Shown piece after piece: positions 31,947-43,230 of a stretch of DNA of 64,000 bases. Each line of letters begins with the position of its first letter. Positions within the stretch are counted from its first letter, which is position 1. The position numbers and the translations under genes are program-made. The notes under the pieces were generated by a model. It did no database searches and had not been told where the DNA came from. It saw nothing but the letters and a program-made list of their open reading frames with translations. The DNA comes from Ustilaginoidea virens (taxonomy: Eukaryota; Ascomycota; Sordariomycetes; Hypocreales; Clavicipitaceae). The stretch covers positions 744,001 through 808,000 of the forward strand of contig NC_057321.1 in NCBI RefSeq assembly GCF_000687475.1, read 5' to 3'.

Positions 31947-32393
31947 CGAGAACTTTGATTTTTCCTGCTCCTCTGGTGGCTCACTGGATGGCTGGAGGAT
32001 GCGGGAAAAACAAGTTTTATCCCCGTGGTCATGGTGACGAAGTGGCGACTTTGGATGCAGCTGCTGGTACGGATGGATGGCTAGTTCTCATTGGATAATG
32101 CAGCATCGCATTTTCTCACACGGTGGATATAACTCATCCGAAAAGAGATGGAATCATGACAAAATATACTTTTACAAACTGTGTTTTGTTGCTCTTTTGT
32201 TTTTCATGCCCAAATTTGATGCGATATGCTCGCCAGTTGTACGGCCCCTGAGTGAGTATATGCAGCGGAAACCAAAAGACAGGAGTCCTTTGCTGCCACT
32301 CTTCAGCATGCATGGCCCTACGCTTCCTGTGAAAGTCTGACCCTGCTCCTGACAATCTCGTGCTTGTTTGCAGCGGTCCTGCTCCCCGCAGAA
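30730..32393. other. Intergenic, contains 30-nt A-tract
   Basis: This is promoter DNA of the CDF gene, then AT-richer DNA downstream of the SDR gene. An A-tract spans 31916-31945. No coding region or structured RNA is recognised. Confidence 0.55.
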
Positions 32394-33527
32394 TTAGTCC
32401 CCTAGAGGATAAGCATGCAAGACTTGTCCGTAGTACAACTCAGAGTCCTTGGACGCCAGGAAGATGAAACTTGGCGCAATCTCGCTTGGCTGTCCAGGAC
32501 GTCCCAGTTGCGAATCCTTGCCAAACTCATACATCTGTTCCTGTGGCCGAGAAGCTGCTTGGATGGGTGTATGGACCGGACCCGGGGCAACAGCATTGAC
32601 TCGTATGCCCCGGCCGATGAGCTGCTTGGCTAGTGACCGCGTGAAGGAAACAATGGCGCCCTTTGTCGCGGCATAGTCCACGAAATGGGCGGTTCCCCTA
32701 AATGCCACGGTAGATGTGGTATTGATGATGCTAGTCGGGGGGGGGTTAATACATTATCCGTCAGTTGAGATGCTGGAGACGCCATGTTAAAACTTACGAG
32801 CCGCCCTTTTCCATGTGTTTCAGGGAATACTTGGTCACGGCAAACATTTGCAGAATGTTGGACTGGAAAGTCCTCTCCACGCAGTCGAGATCAATGTCGT
32901 CGAATTTATCGCATTGGGTCTGGCTTGAGGCGTTGTTGACGAGCACGTCAATCTTGCCAAACTTGTCGACGTGCTTCTCAACGGCCGCCTTGCACGTCTC
33001 GTTGTCCATGAGGTTGCCTGCGACCAAGACGCACTCGCGCCCTTCGTTTTCCACCATCTTCTTGGTCTCCTCGGCGTCCCGTTGCTCTTCGGGAAGATAG
33101 ACGATGGAGACGTTGGCGCCTTCACGAGCATACAGCACGGCGATGGCCCTCCCGATGCCAGAGCTTCAAAGCGGTTGGTTACTCTGCTTTAGCATTCCGG
33201 TGTTTGAGATGGGGCTGGACGTGCTGCTGGAGGAAATCACATACTCTCCGCCTGTGATGAGGGCATTCGAGCCCTTGAGCTTGCCTGCCGCCTTGTACTC
33301 ATGGAGCGAGTCTTTGCCTTCTAGCTTGGTTGGCTCACTCGACGGGTTCAGCTTGTGCTCGAATCTTGAGGAGGAAGAAAAGAGAGATTAGTGTCTATGA
33401 GGGGGACGATTCCGATCGGTCTTGTTTTACTGTTTACTGTGTGCCGTATGCTGCCTGCTGCTTACCCGGGCTGTTCGTGGCTCTGAGGCTCACTTGGCGG
33501 CTGAAACGTTCCCTTGCTTTCAGACAT
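32394..33527 (-). CDS. Short-chain dehydrogenase/reductase (SDR)
   Basis: The model is complement(join(32394..32730, 32798..33163, 33245..33364, 33466..33527)), 294 residues. All three introns have GTAAGY or GTATGT donors and AG acceptors. It is an NAD(P)-dependent oxidoreductase of unknown substrate, in the subgroup resembling bacterial general-stress SDRs. That subgroup has an N-terminal extension (LNPSSEPTKLEGKDSLHEYK) before the fold. Motifs are cofactor-binding ALITGGDSGIGRAIAVLYAR, DVLVNNAS, INTTS with the catalytic Ser, and YAATKGAIVSFTRSLAKQL with the Tyr/Lys pair, then NAVAPGPVHTP. The C-terminus PLGD is not a peroxisomal signal. It is divergently oriented to the catalase gene with 839 bp between the start codons. 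Confidence 0.87.
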
Positions 33528-34366
33528 GACGCTGATTCGAGCAGTTGCACTGGTCGACTGGTTCCGGATTCTGACAAGGTAGGTAGTGGATGTTTATGAT
33601 TCACAATTCATCTGTTTTCGACCTTTGAGGATTCAGGAGGACTCCGGGACCTATTATACAAAGGAACAGCCCGGACTGATCGCACATCATCCCGCGGGCA
33701 AGTGAATACATTACGTCACTCCACAGCATCGGTTGTAGGCATCATTCCGTGCACGACTTTCGGTGCTCGACAGTTTGCCTTCGAAAGAGTCAACAGATTG
33801 GTCGCTGGTTTGGTTTTGGTTTGTTTTGGCGGGATAAACTGTGAAAAGAACTGCCAGGCGCCAACGGTAAGAGCGGGGCGGCTTGTCTCATGTCTGGTTG
33901 GTTAGGACTCTGGAGGTACATACCTGCCAGCTGCCAGGCAGGTGCTCCGTTCTCGCTAGGCACTCGGCTAAGCCAATGACCGCCTCGAGCTCTCCTCTCT
34001 CGGAGACTTCTCTCCGTCTTGGCTTCCAACAAACGTCCTCTCTCAACAAACGCACATACTACGGACTATGTACATAGACGCACACACCGACTGGGGAAGC
34101 ATCACTGCCCTACCCTTCATTACATCAGCATGTCGCAATCATCTCCGTCATCAACGGCCGCAATCGAGATGACAGCTCCAACGATGTTCCCCGGTCATCA
34201 ATCCAATGCCATCTTTTGGCTGGTGGAGCCATGACGTCTCCCGGCATCTATCTACATGAGCGCTTGCCGCAACCTCGTCGACTCTGCTGGCAGGCAACCG
34301 GTATTTACGTGCGTCATATATAACAGCCAAATCGAATCTACCGACAAGGAGGCAAGGTGTCGAGAA
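33528..34366. promoter_or_regulatory. Divergent promoter region of SDR and catalase genes
   Basis: This is the 839-bp region between the two start codons. No binding site is identified with confidence. A GGTAGGTAG motif of the kind seen elsewhere in intergenic DNA lies near 33580. Confidence 0.45.
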
Positions 34367-36670
34367 ATGATGTCTTCCCTCGACAACGTGCCAAGCATCC
34401 CCAAACCAAGCGCCGTGATAATGGCGGCGAGGACGGCAAAAACCGACCAGCTCCGCACCGCTACGGTAGAGCCGACGCAGAGTTCGCGTATAACCGCCGA
34501 CTTTGGAACCAAGCAGAGCAATACCGATGACTGGCTGCGCGTTGCAAATGACAAGACCACTGGTCCCATGCTACTGGAAGATGTCTTTGGTAGGGAAAAG
34601 GTCCGTAAAATCACGCCTCGTCTCCATCCAACCCTGCTCTGGTTTCCATACCTCTGAACCAACCTCCCACAGCTACACCGGTTCGATCATGAACGGATTC
34701 CCGAACGAGTGGTCCATGCCCGTGGCACTGGCGCCTTCGGAACGTTCCGGCTACACGAATCCGCCGAGGATGTCACCTACGCCGGAGTGCTGACGGACAC
34801 GTCTCGCGAAACACCCGTGTTTCTTCGATTCTCGACCGTTCTGGGAAGTCGCGGCTCTGCCGATACCGTCCGCGACGTGCGCGGCTTTGCTCTCAAGCTG
34901 TACACCGACGAAGGCAACTGGGACATTGTCGGCAACAACATACCCGTCTTCTTCATCCAAGACGCCATCAAGTTCCCCGACTTGATCCACGCCGCCAAAC
35001 CAGAGCCGGACAACGAGATCCCGCAAGCGCAATCCGCGCACAACAACTTCTGGGACTTTATGTACATGCACTCGGAAGCAACCCACATGTACATGTGGGC
35101 CATGTCGGATCGAACTATTCCTCGTTCTTTCCGAATGATGCAAGGCTTCGGCGTGAACACGTTTACCCTGATGAATTCCAAGGGGGAACGCCACTTTGTA
35201 AAGTTCCACTTTACGCCCGAGCTTGGCGTTCACTCTCTTGTCTGGGACGAGGCCCTCAAGATTGCAGGCCAGGACCCCGACTTCCACAGAAAGGATCTCA
35301 TGGAAGCCATTGAGAACGGCGTGTATCCCAGGTGGAAGTTTGGCATCCAGGTCATTCCCGAGGGTAAAGAAGACGATTTCGACTTTGACATCCTCGACGC
35401 CACCAAGGTGTGGCCCGAAGATCTCGTGCCCATTCGATACATTGGCGAGCTCGAGCTGAACCGAAACGTGGACGAGTTCTTCCCGGAAACGGAGCAGGTA
35501 GCCTTTTGCACAAGCCACGTCGTGCCCGGTATAGGATTCTCCGACGACCCCCTGTTGCAAGGCAGAAACTTTTCCTACTTTGACACTCAAATCACCCGTC
35601 TGGGCATCAACTGGCAGGAGCTCCCCATCAACAAGCCGGTGTGTCCAGTGATGAATTTTAATCGCGACGGCGCTCTGAGACACACCATTGCCAAGAGCAA
35701 AGTCAACTACTGGCCCAACCGGCACGGGGTGCAGCCACCCGCCGCGGCGGGCAGAGAAGGAGGGTACGTCGATTATCCTGAAAAGGTCGGCGGCATCAAA
35801 GTCCGCGGCAAAAGCGAGAAATTCCGGGAGCACTTCTCTCAGGCCCAGCTGTTCTACAACTCCATGTCGGAAGTGGAGAAGAACCACATCAAGGCCGCGC
35901 TCTCCTTTGAGCTCGACCACTGCGAAGAGCCCATCGTGCACGAGCGCTTGACCCAGCGTCTTGCAGACATTGATTTCGGACTGGCCCAGACCGTCGCCAG
36001 CATGGTGGGCGGGCCGAGCCCCTCGCCATCCGCCAGGCAAAACCACGGGAAAAGGGCCAAGGGCTTGAGTCAGCTGGAGTACATGCCCGAACGGGTGACG
36101 ATTGCGTCTCGCAAGGTTGCCATCCTCATCGCCGACGGCTACGACTCCATCGCCTACAATGCCATTTTCGTGGCGCTCAAGGCCGCGCGGGCAATCCCCG
36201 TGGTGCTTGGCCCGCGCCGCTCGGCGATTTACTCGGCCGGCCAGGACAAGAGTTCCGGCAAGGGGCTCGTCCCCGACCACCACTTTGAAGGACAGAGAAG
36301 CACCTTGTTTGACGGGCTCTTTATCCCCGGCGGGGAGGAGTCGGTTGCCACGCTCAAGAAGATGGGCAGAGTCACGCATTATATCCGAGAAGCGTTTGGC
36401 CATCTCAAGACTATTGCTGCGACGGGTGAAGCGGTGGATTTGGTCAGGCACGCTGTGCAGTTGGACGACGTGAAGCTGTCCGGGGGTAGTGACGCGGTGG
36501 AGAGTTACGGCGTCGTCACGTTGAAGGACGCTAAGCCCGACTCTCTGAAGGAGGTGATTCACGCAGGGAAGAGTGCAAAGCACTTTCTGGACCAGTTGTT
36601 CTACTCGATCAGCCAGCATCGGTGCTGGGACCGAGAGCTGCACGGACTGGCCTCTCAAGTTGCGTATTGA
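34367..36670 (+). CDS. Large-subunit catalase, intracellular type (CatA/CAT-1-like)
   Basis: The model is join(34367..34600, 34673..36670), 743 residues, the usual length of clade 2 fungal catalases. It converts hydrogen peroxide to water and oxygen with a haem cofactor. Seen in order: HRFDHERIPERVVHARG with the catalytic His at about 93, VFLRFSTVLGSRGSADTVRD, DIVGNNIPVFFIQDAIKFPD with the active-site Asn, and RNFSYFDTQITRLG with the haem-ligand Tyr at about 380. A C-terminal flavodoxin/glutamine-amidotransferase-like domain follows (VAILIADGYDSIAYNAIF, DGLFIPGGEESVATL). No secretory signal is visible, which argues for the spore or intracellular type rather than the secreted CAT-3 type. Two adjacent ATGs begin the protein. 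The 72-nt intron ends CACAG. Confidence 0.93.
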
Positions 36671-36867
36671 GTAAAAGGGGCTAGCGGCTGTAGGAAGTGC
36701 CGTCGCAAAGCACGGAATGTCATGGGTCTCTCGTCTTGGATTATATGGTCTGGGGGTTTTTCTGTTTTCTCTTTTCATAACTTTTTAACTTGTTTCCTTT
36801 TTTTGCAAAAAATGAAAAAAATAATAATAATAAAAACCGATTTGAATACCCCGTCAAGCAGCCATGG

Positions 36868-37281
36868 TCATCTCCGCAACCCACCCTTCTTGGGCGCTTC
36901 GCCTCCGCCGCTCCTCCCCCCCTTGCTGACCTCCTTCCCCGCGCCGGGATTCTTGCCGCCCTCGTCGCCCTGCGGCTTGCTGAGGCCCTGGTTCGCCCCG
37001 CTGGCCCGCAGAGGGTCGCTGCCGCTGCCGTCTTCCTCTCCCGCCGCCCCCTCTGCGGCCGCGGCGCGCGCCTCCTCGGGCGAGCTGACGTCGCGCCCAA
37101 AGGCGGCCTTGGACGCGGCGGCCACGTCGTCGTCGCGGCCGGACTTGGTGTGCTGCGCGCTGCGGGGCTTCAGCGACCGGCGGTCTTGGGAGTCCTTGTA
37201 CGGGTGCCTGGCGACGGGGCACGCGTGCAAGGCGCGGACGGCGCGTAGCGCGGCGGCGAAGCGAGGCGGTTGGAGGGACAT
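36868..37281 (-). CDS. Small conserved fungal protein, probably mitochondrial
   Basis: This is a single exon of 137 residues. The N-terminus (MSLQPPRFAAALRAVRALH) is a basic amphipathic helix suited to a mitochondrial presequence. It leads into HPYKDSQDRRSLKPRSAQHT and SGRDDDVAAASKAAFGRD, a pattern I associate with an uncharacterised protein found widely in filamentous ascomycetes. The tail is Gly/Lys/Glu-rich and disordered (GGRSGGGEAPKKGGLRR). No enzymatic domain is seen. It is convergent with the catalase gene, 197 bp apart. Confidence 0.65.
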   Translation of the reverse strand: MSLQPPRFAAALRAVRALHACPVARHPYKDSQDRRSLKPRSAQHTKSGRDDDVAAASKAAFGRDVSSPEEARAAAAEGAAGEEDGSGSDPLRASGANQGLSKPQGDEGGKNPGAGKEVSKGGRSGGGEAPKKGGLRR

Positions 37282-38484
37282 GGCGGGTGGGGGATTAGCT
37301 GGTGAAGACGACTGGAATAAATCGGCGCGAGTTTTGGGGTCGAGGCGGTGGTGTGGGAGGGTTAAAGTACGGGCGGGGGGTGATGGGTGACGGACGGCGG
37401 TTGCGTCGGCGACGACGTGCAGTTGACGTCATGGCGTAGTGCGGCCGACCATGACGCCGTGTGTCCGTATACGTTGGTTTTTGGATGATGTCAATCTGTA
37501 GGACTTAAGCCAATAGAAAACCATATACAGGGTACATCAGCAGATAGGTACCTGGAAGCAGTACAGTGGTAAAGGTACTAGCAATTTTCCCAGATTTACT
37601 CGGAGCTACGTCGCGCTACGTCGCATCGGTAGGGCACGGCATGTAGGGCGCTGCGAGGCTATTCTTACTGCATTTGGCTATTTAAGTTGGCAGTATTTAC
37701 GGCGGACAAACGACGCGTCATCTGCTATAGTTTAGCGCTTAAGGTGTCGCTTATTAGCTTCTACAGATTCGGAATGGTGGAAATCCCTGGTGTAAGGATC
37801 TCATTAGTGATGAAAGGTGTGGCGGCTAGGCCGGCTACCAAGGAGGTAATGGGTCCGAACAAACCAAGGGGGGGAAAATAACTGCAACCTTGACACAGCC
37901 GGAGGGTTCTGTAGCACCAAACGTGTGGAAATATGTGACTTTATTGGGTATTATGCACTGCGATAGGTTCCTATCACGCCCGATAAAGCCGCCTGGCACT
38001 TTGCGTAGCGTCAATCGCATTTTAGAGCAGCAGTGCTCCGGAGCGAGTAATACAGCATTGAGCAGGTTGCTTGTAGCTGCGTCGTACTGTACCTGGACCT
38101 GGTCTGTCAGCCCTGGCAGAAGAGTTGCCGGCACGTTCGGCAGACGCACATGCATCTGGCACGTGCGCCGCACGGCATTTCCGGGGAAATCAGACGCCAG
38201 CTAAAGTCCGGGCTACGGCTACGATGGGGCCAAAAAAAAAAAAACCCCCCCCGAAGAGGCAATGAACCTGGGACAACGTGCATCGTGGGTTTTCGCTGCA
38301 TGTCCCAGATTCTGCGGCTCCGTTGACGGCACGTCTGAGCCGGTACTGGGTTTGTGTCCGTGTCCGACTGTGGGCAAGTGGCTTCCTCCGCGCCGCCTGG
38401 GGAGAACCGAGGTGGTTCTTTTCGAAGAGGGCCGGCCGTCGTTGAAGCAGGCTTTGCAAATTTTGCTGGGGGCGCTCTCGCGTA
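37282..38484. other. Intergenic, partly AT-rich
   Basis: The segment 37440-38110 is AT-richer than its neighbours with no long ATG frame, possibly an old repeat. 38230-38252 has an A12/C8 run. I see no gene. Confidence 0.5.
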
Positions 38485-39266
38485 ATGGATCCTGCGTGCC
38501 GGTCAACCTCGCGGGACGAAATGGATCTGGATCCGAGGAACGGCCTGGATCCGAAGAGCGGCCTGGCTCCAAAGAGTGACCTTTCTTCAAAGAGCGACCT
38601 GGCTCCAAAGAGCTTCCCGCCCGAAGACGCATCGGCCACGAGTCCCGGCCGTGCCATCCTGCAACCACCGCATGGCAGCCGCGCTGGTTTCCCCGGCACG
38701 CTAGAGGTGCCGTCGTCGTCGTCGTCGTCGTCGTCGGGACTCGGCGCCGTCCACAGAAAGCTCTCCGCGCCATCTCCCCCAGGCTCTGGCGAGTCTTGCC
38801 GCCCCGTCGCCCTGGAGAGGTGGCAAACCGAAACATACCCGGACAAGCGGGAGAGATCCCAGTCGATTCCCAGTAGAGCTTGGATTCCGCTCGCCGGCGC
38901 CATCTCGACCAGCCACGCAGATGACGACGAGTCGGACGCTTCGTCCGAGGCAGACTTGCACCATGCGCCACCCGACGGCGGCCAAGACCTGGGGACAACG
39001 ACCACCGGGGGCAAGAGCATTCGCGGCATCGACGCGCCAAAGGAGAAGAAGAAGAAGAGGAAGAGCCTCATGCACAGGATCCTGGTGAACGATCGGCACT
39101 GCAGGAGCACGGGAAGCGCGCAAAGCGATGGACGGTTGGCAATCACGGTGCATGAAACCGCCCATACGGGATACATTGCCAATGCTCTCGGTGCCGTGGC
39201 TCACAGCATGCGGCCGAGAAGGGCCAAGACGACGACGGCTCGCCCCACGTCCCTGCCGTCTGCGCC

Positions 39267-39298
<32 letters not shown>

Positions 39299-41838
39299 CC
39301 ATGCCGCGCCTCAGCATCGTCGTCATGGTGGTTGGATCCCGGGGCGACGTCCAGCCCTTTCTGAGGATAGGCAAGTACCTGAAGGAGGAGCTTGGCCACC
39401 GCATCCGCATCGCCACCCATCCCACGTTTCGAGACCTGGTCGAGAAGGACTCTGGGCTGGAGTTCTTCTCGGTCGGCGGCGATCCCGCCGAGCTCATGGC
39501 CTTCATGGTCAAGAACCCCGGCATGATCCCGACGCTGCAAACCATGAAGGCTGGCGAGATTGGCAGACGCCGCGCCGCCATGGCCGAGATGTTTGACGGC
39601 TTCTGGCGGTCCTGCATCCACGCCTCCGAGCACGAGACGACGCCCCGCGGGAGGGGAGCCGGGGACCGCCGCCGCGTCTTCGTTGCCGACGCCATCATCG
39701 CCAACCCCCCCAGCTTCGCCCACATCCACTGCGCCGAGGCGCTCGGCATCCCTCTCCACCTGGTCTTCACGTTCCCCTACACCCCGACGCACGCGTTCCC
39801 GCACCCGCTCGCGAGCATCAAGCAGACCAACGTCGACCAGGGGTACACCAACTTCATCTCGTACCCCCTTGTCGAGATGATGACGTGGCAGGGCCTGGGC
39901 GACCTGATCAACGACATGCGCGTCAACACGCTGGCGCTGGATCCCGTGTCGACCCTCTGGGCCCCGTGCGCCACCTACCGCATGCACGTGCCGGTCACGT
40001 ACCTCTGGTCGCCCGGGCTGATCCCCAAGCCCCAAGACTGGGGCGACGAGATTGCCGTGTCCGGCTTCGTCTTCCTGGACCTCGCCTCGGCCTTCCACCC
40101 GCCCCCGGAGCTGGTCCGGTTCCTGGACGCCGGAGAACCCCCGGTGTACATCGGCTTCGGATCCATCGTCGTCGACGACGCCGACCGGTTCACGGACCTG
40201 ATCTTCGAGGCCGTGGAAAAGGCGGGCGTCCGCGCGCTGGTGTCGAGGGGCTGGGGCGGCCTGGGCCGAGACGACGTGCCCGAGAGCATCTTCATGCTGG
40301 ACAACACCCCCCACGACTGGCTGTTCCCCAGGGTGCGAGGGTGCGTCCACCACGGCGGCGCCGGGACGACGGCCATCGGGCTCAAGTGCGGCCTGCCCAC
40401 CATGATTGTGCCCTTTTTCGGGGACCAGTACTTTTGGGGCAGCATGGTGGGCAAGTCTGGCGCGGGCCCCGAGCCGGTGCCGTACAAGCGCCTCACGGCG
40501 GACCGGCTCGCCGACGGCATCAGGTACCTCCTCACCGCCGAGGCGAGGGCCGCCGCCGGACGCATCGCCCGGTCGATCGAGCAGGACGGCGACGGCGCCA
40601 AGAACACGTTGGACAGCTTCCGGAAGCAGATGAGGGCGTACGGGCCCCCGACCCTGAGCTGCGCCATCGTGCCCTCCCACGTGGCGGTGTGGAAGGTCAA
40701 AGGCACGCACGTCAGGCTCGGGGCCGTGGCGGCGCACATGCTGGTCGAGGCCGGGCACCTGAGCTGGAAGCGGCTGCGGCTGCTCCGCCACACGGAGTGG
40801 CTCGACTTTGAAGGGCCCGGCGAGCCGGTGACGGCGGCGGCCGAGTCCCTGAAGAACACGGTCCGCGACGTGCTGGGCGGCATCGGGAGCGGCCCCATCC
40901 GAGTCGGCAAGACCGCCAAGCGCAGGCTCTGCCACAGGATGCACTCGAGGCCGAAACGGAACGGCGGCGGCGGCGACGGCCCGCAGACCGACGAGCAGAT
41001 TCCCGCCATACGGGTCAACGGCGAGAAGCCGGACAAGCCGGAGCCGCCGCCGCCGCCGCCGCCGTCGCTCGTCCCCGGGCCCGGCCAGTACGCGCGGGAC
41101 ATTTCGAGCAGCGTGCGCCTGACGGCCCTGGCCGTTGCCAGAGCGCCGGCCAACCTGCTCGTCGCGCTGGCCCAGGGCTTCCACAACGCCCCGAGGCTGT
41201 ACGGCGACGACACGGTCCGGCGGCCCACCAGGGTCAGCGGCTTCCGGTCCGGGCTGGTCGCCTCGCGGCGGGAGCTCGTGTACGGCGTCTACGACGGCGT
41301 GACCGGCGTGGTCCGCCTGCCCGTGCGGGGCGCCAGGAACGAAGGCGTCGTCGGCCTCCTCAAGGGCGCGGGCATGGGCCTCGGCGGCCTGGTGCTCAAG
41401 CCCGTCTCGGCGGTGCTCGGCCCCCTCGGCTACAGCGTGCAGGGCGTCGTGAAGCAGGTCGAGCGGCGCCGCAGCCCGCGGCGGTTTGTGCGCCGCGCGC
41501 GCATGGCCCAGGGCGAAGGCGAGGTCGGCCGGCTGGGCGCCGCGCGGGCCCGCGAGCTGGCGGGCCGGGTGTGCGCCGGGTGGCAGGTGCTGCAGCGCCT
41601 GGGGCGGGCCATCGCCGACGACGAGCGCAGGAGGGGGCTGGCCGGCCAGGTGGACAGGGTGACGCTCGACGTGGCGTTTCTGTTTGCCAGCGTCGAGCGG
41701 GCGCGGACCTGCCTGGACGACCTGACGGCCGGCAAGAGCCTCGACGACGTCATGACGGGGTACAAGGAGTGGAACGTGAAGGAGACGGATCCGTCGTACT
41801 ACCGGAGCGGCACGTCCAGGAGCCACCACGACGCGTGA
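38485..41838 (+). CDS. Sterol 3-beta-glucosyltransferase-like GT1 protein
   Basis: This is a single exon of 1117 residues. It has a low-complexity N-terminus of about 270 residues, including degenerate DPRNGLDPKSGLAPKSDLSSK repeats and a Ser run. A GT28-type N-terminal domain begins near 273 (PRLSIVVMVVGSRGDVQPFL) and a UDP-sugar-binding domain follows. The latter has PPVYIGFGSIVVDD, LDNTPHDWLFPRV, the donor-site HHGGAGTTAIGLKCGLP near 622 and FFGDQYFWGSM. This fits UDP-glucose:sterol glucosyltransferases, but I see no GRAM/PH domain of the Atg26 type. The C-terminal 250 residues include RLPVRGARNEGVVGLLKGAG and GLVLKPVSAVLGPLGYS, a pattern also seen in lipid-transfer proteins (inference). 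Third positions are very GC-rich. Met 13 (38521) is an alternative start. The 3' end runs into a tandem duplication. Confidence 0.82.
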
Positions 41839-41893
41839 AGGAGACGGATCCGTTCGCACTGCCGGAGCGGCACGTTCAGGAGCCGTCGCGACG
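41775..41893 (+). repeat. 59/60-bp tandem duplication across the stop codon
   Basis: Copy 1 (41775-41833) encodes the last residues of the glucosyltransferase-like protein. Copy 2 (41834-41893) starts with the same CGTGAAGGAGACGGATCCGT in a shifted frame, so the TGA at 41836-41838 arises at the copy boundary. A third start (CGTGAAAGG) follows at 41894. Confidence 0.88.
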
Positions 41894-42805
41894 CGTGAAA
41901 GGGGGGGATTCCCAGTTCTACTAGATTAGAAATCTGCAAAGTTCTTGATCGAGCTGTGTTTGCTTGGTGGTGCATGTGGGCGCGAGTGCTACAAAGACGC
42001 GGCGGCGAGTCGTGATGGACGGAGACTTGCGTCAAACGGCATGGCATGCCCGGCAGTCCTGGCGCTACGTGGTGCTCGAAGTTGTCACGGCTGGGGTTGC
42101 CTTTGCTCTGGGAAATGCAGTTCACATTGACTACAGGGCCAGCGGCGCGAATGGCCTCGGAGCTGCTTCATCGTCGCTGATGACCATCACGTCGGGACCA
42201 TGGCCAAGCTTGCCCGACGTGATGCCCATCCCCAGACTGCTTGAAAACCCAACACGGCCGCCCCGAGGCAAGTCCCTGATCCTATGAGGGTCGCGCGCCG
42301 AGCGGCCATGCATTTTCCTGGCATTTTCCCGCGCAGCCTTGCAGCGCCGCCTGTTTACCCAATTCAAGCTCGACTCGGCAGCTTAGCCTTCGGCATCGGC
42401 CGACGCGCAGAACCCAAGTCCCGTCAGACACCGCGTCCCATCAGATACCACGCCCCCCCCTTCTGGAGACTTCCAAGATGGATGGAGGCCACGAGGCGTC
42501 ACGTCGCCGCAGCAACAGCGGCTGCTCGCAAAGACGAGGCTCAAAGTTTGCCCACCACCTCTCGGCCTTGTCCGTCCAGTCCGACTTGGCTCTGCGCGCC
42601 GTGGGGAGACTTGGGTTTGCCTGCGCGCATCAGCCCGCGTTTTAAGCTCGCAGGCGGCAAGCGGCAGCCTTTGCCGTGCCTGCGAGCCTGGATCGGGAAT
42701 TATACTTTTGCTGTGCCGCGGCGAGGCTGCTTGACGGGGTTTTTTTTTTTTTTTTTTTTTTCCCCTCCTAGAACATGGAAAGCTGGGGCCTGAAGAAAAA
42801 AAGGG

Positions 42806-42841
<36 letters not shown>

Positions 42842-43230
42842 TTAACCTTTTTCGTCTTGCCAGCGAGGACCAGCCCAAGGCCGTGGTCACCAGATAGATA
42901 CCAGACCTCTGCGGTGGCTGCCAGTGCAGTATATATTTTGACTCTCTCGCCGGCCATGGACCAGAAACTCATTCTTTCGTGAGCAGGGCGCAAAAAGAAA
43001 GAAAAAAAAAAAAAAAAAACAAGACAACAAGACAACAAGACGAAAAAAAAAAAAAGGTTTTCTGCAATCAAGCCCGTGTGAGCCAAATCTCTGTACGTCA
43101 TTCATACCTCGTCGGCAGGCTGCGAACCCTCTGCTCACCTTGTGTCTCTGACAAACCTTGCAGGCTCGACGCGTCGGCCCAGCTTGCCAAGTATAAAGCC
43201 GCTGCCTCCCTCGCCCAGCTTCGTCTGGAA
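41894..43230. other. Intergenic with long inverted T and A tracts
   Basis: A T-tract (42740-42761) and an A-tract (42806-42836) could pair across a 44-nt spacer. Further A-tracts lie at about 43001-43019 and 43044-43055. Open frames here are low complexity. The last 200 bp are the 5' leader of the next gene. Confidence 0.5.

Noticed and set aside
34751..36778. 675-residue open frame antisense to the catalase
   Set aside because: It is a shadow of the catalase codons and carries no recognisable motif.
38701..41859. 1052-residue open frame antisense to the glucosyltransferase-like gene
   Set aside because: It is a by-product of very GC-rich third codon positions. Its translation is Arg/Ala/His/Val-rich without domains, while the plus strand encodes a clear GT1 protein.
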